Shown here in pieces: positions 34,177 to 41,307 of a DNA stretch of 64,000 nucleotides (positions are counted from its first letter, which is position 1; the number at the start of each line of letters is the position of its first letter). The notes beneath the pieces are model-generated. The model was not told where the DNA came from. It saw nothing but the letters and a program-made list of their open reading frames with translations, and did not search any database. The stretch is taken from positions 62,001-126,000 of the forward strand of contig CAYSBR010000002.1 in NCBI GenBank assembly GCA_964429385.1, written 5' to 3'. The stretch comes from UBA2377 sp964429385 (lineage in GTDB: Bacteria; Verrucomicrobiota; Verrucomicrobiia; Opitutales; Opitutaceae). The position numbers were made by a program, and so were the translations under genes.

Positions 34177-36990
34177 TCAGAACGTCATATCCAGGGACAG
34201 CCACCAGGCCCGCGCAGGTGCAAGGTTGTAGCTGCCTTCGGAGTAGTCCTTGTCGAGCAGGTTGGTGCCGCGGAGGTTGGCCCGCAGCTGGTAGCCGAGC
34301 AGCTCGAACGGATAGGAGATCGAACCGTCAAACACCACGTAGTCGCCGGCTGTGTAGCCGCCGTTGCGTGGGTTGAAGCTGATGTCCGCAGTGTTGTTGT
34401 TAAGCTTGCTCGAGTAGCGCATGCCCAGGCCCAAGGACAGGCCACGGATGGCGCCATCGCTGAACGTGTATTTCTGCTGGATGTTCAGGCGATACTTGGG
34501 CGCATTCATCATGCGTTCGCCGAAGTAGATCGGAGCGACGGCACTGGCTGGGTTGATCGAGGCGTCATCCAGGACCGCAGCTTTCCACATCCACGAGGCC
34601 GAGATGTAGGCCTGATAGTTGCGGATGGGGGTCCAGATGGTCTCGAGCTCAAGGCCTTCGCTACGGTAGCTCGCGTCATTGCTGTACCAGCGGACGAGGC
34701 GGCTGTAGGCGCCGGCGGCGGTATAATTCAGGGCTTCACCGGTCTGGCGGGCGCTGTCGTCCAGCATACGATTGATGCGATCAAGCTGGTAGATGGACAC
34801 CGTGGAGACGATCTTGCCGTCGTTCAGGTTGAGCTTCACACCGATTTCCGAATTCTTGCCGGTTTCGTGTTTCGGGATGATGTCTGCACCTTGAGCGGTC
34901 AGACGGGCCTGTTCGGCGACGGGATCGAGGCCAAGCTCGGCTGCTCGCGCTGCGATTTGTACGGGATTGTAACCGCCACCGAGGTTGGGTACAGTGGTGG
35001 GGAGGTAGGTCTCCGAGTAGCTGGCGTAGATGGTGATGTCCTTGGCGACCTCGAAGGAGGCGCCGGCCATGCGGGATTCACCCTCGTAGGTGCTGGGGAG
35101 CGAGAAGTTGCTCAGACCCCAGGTGGTCCACTGGGACTCCGGAATGGAGTAGGGGGTGTGGGAGACTTCGAACCAAGGGGCGTTGGCCGCCAGCACCTGG
35201 CCGCTGCTCTTGTACTTCTCCTTGCGGTAGCCGAGGAGAACGTTGAGACGGTCATCCAGAGCAGAACCCTGGTAGTTGACATACCATTCATCGCGCCACT
35301 GACGGCCACGGTCCACGAGACCGCGGGAGACTTCCATGATGCGACGGACATCCGGGAAGGGATGAACGCCGGGATCATAATGGGAGAAGATCTGCTGCGG
35401 GGTGATGATCTGGCCGTTGCGGTTGCGCACGAACTGGGTGGTGTAACCCCAGCCGGCCGCGACGGTGGAGGGCGGACGGAACTCCGGGGGGATGGGGGAG
35501 ACATAGCCTTCATCGGGCTTGTCGAAGGTGCCAGGCAGGTAGCCGTAGAACGGATTGAGGTTCGCGTGGCCGTTGTTGCCGGTATAGCGGACATACAGGT
35601 AGCGGTCCACGGCGCCGACGAGCAGCTTGTTCTTGATGCCGGCGAAGTCGGCCTTGAACACGAGGTCCAGCTGGTGGGTGCTGATGTCGGGGATATAGTC
35701 GCGCTTGACGAGGCCGTTCAACGCATTCCAGGTGATGCCGTCGGCATTGGGCTGGGCGAAGGACTTGGTTTCGTGATAGATGGTCTTCTCCAACGTGTAG
35801 CTGTGGCGGATATCCAGCCACTCCAAGGCGGCGAGGTCGGTCGTGACATTAAACGTGGAACTCTCTTCGTCGGAGAAAGAACCCGAACCGTAGTAGTTGA
35901 ATTTTTTGTCCTGTACGCGATTGCCCGAGGCATCGACATAGTAGGCTCCACGCTCCAGCGTGCGCCAGAGAGCGGCAGTCGGATCGTTGTTGGCGACGCG
36001 GTAGTCGGCGATCCACAGGTCCGGGCGCGTGAAGATACGGGCGCGGTAGGCCGCGACCGGGTCAGCATTGCCGGAGAGACCGGCGGCTGCGATCAGGGCG
36101 GGGGTGGGATTGGCGTAGGCTTGGAACCACTCCGCCGGCCAGCGCCACGACTCGTCGCTGATATTGCGCTCACGCTTGACGTATTCGCCTTCCAGCGTGA
36201 CCTGGAGCTTGCCGCTGTCGAGCGGAACGAGGGTCAGGGAGGGCGAGATGGAGAAGCCCTTCTGATACTCGAAGCGCTGGTCACCGATCAGCTTGTCCCA
36301 AGCTCCGACGATACGGAAGGCGGCCTTCTTGGAGAGGGCGGCATTGTGATCGAGGGTTACACGGGTCGAGCCCATACGATCGCCTTCGCCACCATAGGAG
36401 AGGGAGAGGGTCGTGGGGACCTTGTGGAACTGGGGCTTCTTGGTGACGTAGTTGATAACACCACCGGGGAAGGCCATGCCGAAGAAGATGGCGGCGGGAC
36501 CTTTGATAACTTCCACGCGCTCGACGGCGTCGAGGTTGTAGTTGTTATACCGGAGGAGGCCGTTGCGCAGACGGGCGTTGACCGGGAAGCCGCGCAAGGA
36601 GATGTTGCCTGAGGGCGTGAACGAGGTGGCCGGTTGGAGGACACCCATACGGTTGTCACCCGCGGCGGAGGCCTGATAACGGAGGATATCCGAGATATCC
36701 CGCATGCCGGTATCCTTGATGAAGTCCTCGGAGACGACGGATACGCTCAGAGGAATCTTCTGGATGGCCATGTTGATACGGGTGGCCGTCGAGGAGTTGG
36801 TCTTGAGGTAGCCGTAGTCCTTGTCTTCCTGGACAGTGAACGGCGTGAGCCGCACAATATCATCGTCGGCTTGGTCGGAGGCGACGGCCTGGGCCCACAG
36901 AGGAGCGCCGGACATCGCGACCAACGCAGCCAAACAGGCGGCCAAGCTGCGCTTGGTCACCGGAGCTGGGTAGCTGGTTTCTTGGTTCAT
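34177..36990 (-). CDS. TonB-dependent outer-membrane receptor
   Basis: A 937-residue receptor. It has a signal peptide within the first 34 residues (KRSLAACLAALVAMSGAPLW), then the 'IVRLTPFTVQEDKDYGYLKT' plug start characteristic of this receptor family, and a plug with RVEVIKGPAAIFFGMAFPGG. A siderophore-receptor-like barrel ends in LDMTF. There is no STN extension, and the STN is instead encoded on the adjacent separate protein. ATG 36990 is selected because the 39 codons before it lack a signal and run into the promoter region. It is convergent with the sigma/FecR/STN operon. A LuxR-type gene lies directly upstream on the same strand. Confidence 0.93.
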   Translation of the reverse strand: MNQETSYPAPVTKRSLAACLAALVAMSGAPLWAQAVASDQADDDIVRLTPFTVQEDKDYGYLKTNSSTATRINMAIQKIPLSVSVVSEDFIKDTGMRDISDILRYQASAAGDNRMGVLQPATSFTPSGNISLRGFPVNARLRNGLLRYNNYNLDAVERVEVIKGPAAIFFGMAFPGGVINYVTKKPQFHKVPTTLSLSYGGEGDRMGSTRVTLDHNAALSKKAAFRIVGAWDKLIGDQRFEYQKGFSISPSLTLVPLDSGKLQVTLEGEYVKRERNISDESWRWPAEWFQAYANPTPALIAAAGLSGNADPVAAYRARIFTRPDLWIADYRVANNDPTAALWRTLERGAYYVDASGNRVQDKKFNYYGSGSFSDEESSTFNVTTDLAALEWLDIRHSYTLEKTIYHETKSFAQPNADGITWNALNGLVKRDYIPDISTHQLDLVFKADFAGIKNKLLVGAVDRYLYVRYTGNNGHANLNPFYGYLPGTFDKPDEGYVSPIPPEFRPPSTVAAGWGYTTQFVRNRNGQIITPQQIFSHYDPGVHPFPDVRRIMEVSRGLVDRGRQWRDEWYVNYQGSALDDRLNVLLGYRKEKYKSSGQVLAANAPWFEVSHTPYSIPESQWTTWGLSNFSLPSTYEGESRMAGASFEVAKDITIYASYSETYLPTTVPNLGGGYNPVQIAARAAELGLDPVAEQARLTAQGADIIPKHETGKNSEIGVKLNLNDGKIVSTVSIYQLDRINRMLDDSARQTGEALNYTAAGAYSRLVRWYSNDASYRSEGLELETIWTPIRNYQAYISASWMWKAAVLDDASINPASAVAPIYFGERMMNAPKYRLNIQQKYTFSDGAIRGLSLGLGMRYSSKLNNNTADISFNPRNGGYTAGDYVVFDGSISYPFELLGYQLRANLRGTNLLDKDYSEGSYNLAPARAWWLSLDMTF

Positions 36991-37260
36991 TGGGTTTTGG
37001 GTGGTTTCTGAATAAGGCCGGCAGAATACCGACCAGAGGGGATCAGGCTCCGGGATGTCGGAGTGAAAAGGGATCTCTGCGCCCGAAACGGGCGAATCCG
37101 GGAACAAACCACCCCCCGGTGGTATCCGGCCGGGAAATCAGAACCGGCCGGATGCGTTCAGAGAAAAGCCGTGGCTCAGGCGCAGAGAAAGGGTGACGGG
37201 GGGCGGGGGGCAAAGCGGTGGGATTATGCCTGCAAAGAAATCCGGCGGACACTGTGGCGG

Positions 37261-38079
37261 TTACCCAATATTGGGTAAGGCCGGAAGGCTGGTCAGGCCG
37301 GCCAGCGCGATGGCTGGCAGCATGGAGGAGGCGATTTTATCAAAGCCGGGGCGGATGACCGTGCCCTCGGTGGTGATGCGCACCATGCCTAGCCGGACGG
37401 CCTCCCTGACCAGCTTGGCGCTGCTGCTGATGCCAAGTTTGCGCATGATGTTGCGCCGGTGGGTCTGCACGGTGGCTTCGCTCAGACCCATTTTAACAGC
37501 GGCTTCGCGATTGCCGCTGCCATCGCCGATTTCAGCCAGAACATGGATTTCCGCCGGAGTCAGTTTCTGGGCAAGCACCCCGGGAGGGTTCTTCTCGATG
37601 ACATGGGTGCGAAATGTAGGGCTGATATAAGCCTCCCCCATGGCGACGAGTTGCAGGGCTCTGGACAGGGTCTCGACACTCTCCTCCAAGGTGTCGATCA
37701 AGCCGTCAAACCGCGCCGTCCGCAGGGCCTGCAAGGAGTGTTCTTCGCGACGCTGGGAAGCCACCAGGAGCCGGGCCGCCAATTTTTCCGCGGCGATCGG
37801 GGGCAGTAGATCGACGCCATCCATGTCGGGAAAGGAGGACAAAGCGAGGAGCAGGAGATCGGCCGGTTCCTGGCGGAGTGTGGACAAGGTTTCCGCGCCA
37901 TTGCCACAGATGACGATTTTCGCCGTTGGGAAAACCCCGGCGCAGATGAGTTGCAGGGCCTCCGCGTAGGTACGGCCCCATTGGGCGATGACAATGCGGC
38001 CGATCCCTGCCTTCACAGAAGAGCAAGGTAAAATCACGGGGCGCGGGTCAGGGGGGGCTGAAGCCTTGGGGGGTGGCAT
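37261..38079 (-). CDS. NarL/LuxR-type regulator with degenerate receiver domain
   Basis: A 272-residue regulator. Residues 24-145 have the receiver outline, but the acidic pair after strand 1 reads Gln33-Trp34 (RIVIAQWG) and the phospho-acceptor Asp position is Ala79 (DLLLLALSSFPDMDG). Phosphorelay control is therefore unlikely. The C-terminal LuxR helix-turn-helix (about 190-250, QKLTPAEIHVLAEIGDGSGN and SEATVQTHRRNIMRKLGI) is intact. ATG 38079 is preferred; the frame is open 20 codons further. It lies between the alpha-mannosidase gene (divergent) and the TonB receptor gene (downstream, same strand). Related palindromes lie at both ends of the gene, so it may regulate itself and its neighbours. 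Confidence 0.85.
   Translation of the reverse strand: MPPPKASAPPDPRPVILPCSSVKAGIGRIVIAQWGRTYAEALQLICAGVFPTAKIVICGNGAETLSTLRQEPADLLLLALSSFPDMDGVDLLPPIAAEKLAARLLVASQRREEHSLQALRTARFDGLIDTLEESVETLSRALQLVAMGEAYISPTFRTHVIEKNPPGVLAQKLTPAEIHVLAEIGDGSGNREAAVKMGLSEATVQTHRRNIMRKLGISSSAKLVREAVRLGMVRITTEGTVIRPGFDKIASSMLPAIALAGLTSLPALPNIG
37262..37277. promoter_or_regulatory. 16-bp palindrome, candidate regulator box A
   Basis: TACCCAATATTGGGTA is a perfect palindrome, 18 bp if the outer T/A is counted. It covers the stop codon of the LuxR-type gene and lies about 270 bp before the TonB receptor start. It has the 7-2-7 inverted-heptamer layout of NarL-type sites and matches box B at 13 of 16 positions. 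Confidence 0.5.
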
Positions 38080-38141
38080 GGGGAGGAAGTTCCTCTCCCG
38101 GGTACGATGCGCGGCTCGGTGAAAAACGTTACAAGGCAACC

Positions 38142-38157
38142 TACCAAATTTTAGGTA
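38142..38157. promoter_or_regulatory. 16-bp inverted repeat, candidate regulator box B
   Basis: TACCAAATTTTAGGTA, with outer arms CCTACC/GGTAGG (38140-38159), sits in the divergent promoter region between the LuxR-type gene (start 38079) and the alpha-mannosidase gene (start 38236). It resembles box A, suggesting one regulator binds both. A separate palindrome GAGGAA-G-TTCCTC lies at 38083-38095, just before the regulator's start. Confidence 0.5.
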
Positions 38158-38235
38158 GGCCTGAGTCTGCGTGGCGACTGGCCGGGATCAGGAAGTGATT
38201 GCGCGCCCATGCGCGGGCTTTGAGGCTGGCGGCGC

Positions 38236-41235
38236 ATGTTGCCTCTGAATCCCCTGCTTCAACTCACTCCTTTGAGGGCCCAGCGCGGCGTGGCCCGGCT
38301 GGCCGCCATGATCTGGCGCGATCCGCGTCCCTTGCGGGTGGAGGCGACGACCGCCCGGCCCGACGCGGTGACGCTGGCGGTGGCGAAGCAGGCGCCGCGC
38401 CGGGTGGTGCGGCCGGGGGAGGGTTGGGGGCGTCTTTATGACCAGCGCTGGGGCCGGGTGGTGATTCCCGCGGGTGGGCCGCGCTGGTTGCACTGGGATG
38501 AACAGGGCGAGGCGACGCTGTTTGTGCAGGGCGCGCCCTTTTACGGTTTCGACGTGGCGCACCGGTATTGCGAGCTGCCGGCGGGGGTGCGCGAAGTGTG
38601 GGTCGAGAGCCTGTGCGTGCAGGCGGCCATCTGGCATCCCGATGCGAAGGGGCTCGATGCGACGGGCAATCTTTTCCACGGCGCCCAACTGCTGCATCGC
38701 GATGAGGAGGCCTGGCAGGCCTATCACGATCTGAACTGTCTCTACGACTGGATGCTGGATCTGCGGGCCCGCGAGTTTCCCGGTGTGCCCAAAGAGCTGT
38801 TCAGCCAGACGGTGCAGCCGCCGCTCACCGATGTGTCGCCGCTTTTCCGCCGCTTGCTGCGCGGGCTCGATACGGCGCTCGACGCCTTCGACACCGCGGG
38901 GCTCGGCGCCTTGCGGCGGGAGCTGGCCAGGCTTTACCGGGAGCTGCGTGAGGCCGCGCCGCTCAGCCGCGCCGCGCTCACCGGCCATTCGCACCTCGAT
39001 CTGGTGTGGTTGTGGACGGAGCAGGCCGGCGAGGGCAAGGCCGTGCACACGTTTGCCAATGCCAACCGGCTGATGGCGCTCTACCCGGAGTTCCGTTTCG
39101 CCTACTCGCAGCCGGCGAGCTATGAGGCGGTGGCCCGTCGTTCGCCGGAGCTGATGCGGGCGGTGAAGGCGCGGCTGCGGACGGGGCAGTGGGAGGCGAC
39201 GGGCGGCATGTATGTGGAGAGTGATTCGCATGTCGCCTGCGGCGAGGGGCTCGCGCGTTCCTTCATGCTCGGGCAGGAGGCGTTTGCGAAGCTCACCGGC
39301 CGGCGCTCGCGCATCCTCTGGCTGCCCGATCTTTTCGGTTTCAGCGCCTGTCTGCCGCAGCTCATGCGGTTGAGCGGGGTGGATTATTTCTTCACGACCA
39401 AGACGACGTGGAACACCGTCAACCGGTTTCCCCATTCCAGCTTCATCTGGCGCGGGCCGGGCGGACACGGGGTTGTCAGCCATGTGACGCAGGGCGTGCA
39501 GTTCAACAACGCGCTGACCGTCGAGCAGCTGCGCGTCGCCTCGCACCAGCACCAGCAGGGCGACGTACACGATGAATTTATCATGCCCAACGGCTGGGGC
39601 GACGGCGGCGGCGGTCCGAGCGAGGAGATGTGTGAGCGCGCCCGCCGGCTCAATGCCTTGCGCGGCCTGCCGGCGCTCAAGTGGGATCAGCCGGAGGCGT
39701 TCTTTGCGCGGCTCGCGAAGAAGCGGAGTCAGCTGCCCGCGCTCGATGGCGAGATTTACCTGGAATACCATCGCGGCACCTTCACGACGCAGAGTCAGGT
39801 GAAGGCGCGCTTCCGCGCGCTGGAGCGCGCGTTGCAACTGCGCGAGGCCGCGCTGGTCACCGCCGGCCGCGCGCCCGGGGCCGATCTGGATCACGCCTGG
39901 CGCCGCCTGGTCTTTGCGCAGTTTCACGATTACATCCCCGGCAGTGCGATTCCGGAGGTCTATGCGGAGGGTCTGCCCGAGCTCGACCGGCTGGCCCGTG
40001 AACAAACCGAGGCCGCGGGAAAAACCTTGGGCGCGGCGGGTGCGGCCTGTCTCTTCAACCCCCTGCCGCTCCCGCGCCGCTGGGTGGAGCAGGGGCGCGT
40101 GGTCGAATTGCCGCCCTTGGCGGGCGTCCGCGTGCAGGATGCGGTCGTCAGCGATAGTGCGCCGGTGGTGATCAAGGGGCGAACGCTGACCAATGGCCGC
40201 GTGACCGCGCGGCTCGACGCGCGCGGCGGTCTGGCCGCGCTCAGCGTGGATGGCCGGGCCGTGGCACTGGCTCCGGGGGCGGGGGAACTGGTGCTCTATC
40301 CGGAGCAACCGGCCAACTTCGGCCCTTGGGATATTGATCGGCATTCGCTTTCGCTCGGCCGGCCGCAACGCACCCCGGCGAAGATCGCGGTCACCGATGA
40401 TGCCATCGCAGTGACGCGCAAAGTGGGCGAAGGCAGCACGGCGACGGTGCGCTATGCGCTGCGCCCGGGTGAGGCGGTGCTGCGGATCACGGTGGAGCTC
40501 GACTGGCGGGAGGAGGACACCTTGCTGAAGCTGCATTTCCCGACGGATTACCGCGGTCGCGAGGTGCGCTGTGGCACGCCGTTTGGCAGCGTGCTCCGTC
40601 CGCAACTGGCCATTCACCGCGAGGTCGAGGCCATGTGGGAATGGCCGATGAGCCGTTGGGCGACGGTCAGCGACGAGGGTGAGCGGGCCGGCCTGTTTGT
40701 CGTCACGGAGGCGAAATACGGGGTGAGCTGCCGCGATGGCAATCTGGGGGTCACCCTGCTGCGCACGCCGGCGCATGTCGGTTATGAGGACCACGCCAGA
40801 GCCTACCCGGCTCACCTCAGCCGGTTGCCGGCGCCCGCCACCATCTTCACGGATATCGGCCGGCAGGTGATCGAGCTGGCGGTCGGGCATTACGATCTCA
40901 CGGCTTTGCGGGGGGAGCAGCCGGCGGCCCTGGCCGAGACGCTGTTCACAGCCCCGCTGGCCTATCGCGGGGCTCCGGCGGCCGCCGCTTTCGAAGGGTT
41001 GGAAGGGGGCGAAACGCTGATCCCGCATTGGGCGCAGCCGCAGGGGCGCGACCGCTGGGTGTTGCGTTTGCACGAGGTGGCCGGGCAGCGCGGTATCGCG
41101 CAGCTCCGGCTCGCGCCCGGCTGGCGCGCGCGAAAGGTCAACCTGCTCGGCGAGCCGCTGGGGGCCGGGTTACGCACTGCCCGGCTGGCGTTTTCGCCTT
41201 ACGAGATCATCAGCCTGCAACTGGTGAGAGATTGA
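38236..41235 (+). CDS. Alpha-mannosidase, GH38 family
   Basis: A 999-residue retaining alpha-mannosidase. The zinc-binding strand is GHSHLDLVWLW (His253, Asp255). The nucleophile/zinc ligand is Asp365 in WLPDLFGFS. Another conserved block is QWEATGGMYVESDSHVACGE. A middle three-helix bundle and C-terminal beta-sandwich complete the fold. There is no signal peptide, so it should act in the cytoplasm on imported manno-oligosaccharides. It is divergent from the LuxR-type regulator and convergent with the third TonB receptor, forming a possible mannoside uptake and degradation locus. Confidence 0.93.
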   Translation: MLPLNPLLQLTPLRAQRGVARLAAMIWRDPRPLRVEATTARPDAVTLAVAKQAPRRVVRPGEGWGRLYDQRWGRVVIPAGGPRWLHWDEQGEATLFVQGAPFYGFDVAHRYCELPAGVREVWVESLCVQAAIWHPDAKGLDATGNLFHGAQLLHRDEEAWQAYHDLNCLYDWMLDLRAREFPGVPKELFSQTVQPPLTDVSPLFRRLLRGLDTALDAFDTAGLGALRRELARLYRELREAAPLSRAALTGHSHLDLVWLWTEQAGEGKAVHTFANANRLMALYPEFRFAYSQPASYEAVARRSPELMRAVKARLRTGQWEATGGMYVESDSHVACGEGLARSFMLGQEAFAKLTGRRSRILWLPDLFGFSACLPQLMRLSGVDYFFTTKTTWNTVNRFPHSSFIWRGPGGHGVVSHVTQGVQFNNALTVEQLRVASHQHQQGDVHDEFIMPNGWGDGGGGPSEEMCERARRLNALRGLPALKWDQPEAFFARLAKKRSQLPALDGEIYLEYHRGTFTTQSQVKARFRALERALQLREAALVTAGRAPGADLDHAWRRLVFAQFHDYIPGSAIPEVYAEGLPELDRLAREQTEAAGKTLGAAGAACLFNPLPLPRRWVEQGRVVELPPLAGVRVQDAVVSDSAPVVIKGRTLTNGRVTARLDARGGLAALSVDGRAVALAPGAGELVLYPEQPANFGPWDIDRHSLSLGRPQRTPAKIAVTDDAIAVTRKVGEGSTATVRYALRPGEAVLRITVELDWREEDTLLKLHFPTDYRGREVRCGTPFGSVLRPQLAIHREVEAMWEWPMSRWATVSDEGERAGLFVVTEAKYGVSCRDGNLGVTLLRTPAHVGYEDHARAYPAHLSRLPAPATIFTDIGRQVIELAVGHYDLTALRGEQPAALAETLFTAPLAYRGAPAAAAFEGLEGGETLIPHWAQPQGRDRWVLRLHEVAGQRGIAQLRLAPGWRARKVNLLGEPLGAGLRTARLAFSPYEIISLQLVRD

Positions 41236-41250
41236 TCCTCGCGGACACGA

Positions 41251-41281
41251 AAAAGGCGGAGCCGTGAGGGCTCCGCCTTTG
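41251..41281. terminator. Bidirectional terminator between mannosidase and TonB receptor genes
   Basis: A 12-bp stem (AAAGGCGGAGCC 41252-41263 with 41269-41280) has a GTGAG loop. It carries TTT on the plus side and TTTTTC on the minus side. It separates two convergent genes. Confidence 0.85.
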
Positions 41282-41307
41282 CTGGAGGCCTGAAATCAGC
41301 CCTGGGC

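Noticed and set aside
34087..36612. 841-codon plus-strand frame opposite the second TonB receptor
   Set aside because: Low-complexity Gly/Val/Asp-rich translation with no family signature, antisense to a well-supported receptor. It is a typical high-GC shadow frame.
38188..41073. 961-codon minus-strand frame opposite the GH38 gene
   Set aside because: Arg/His/Gln-rich shadow with no motif. The plus strand has clear GH38 catalytic residues.
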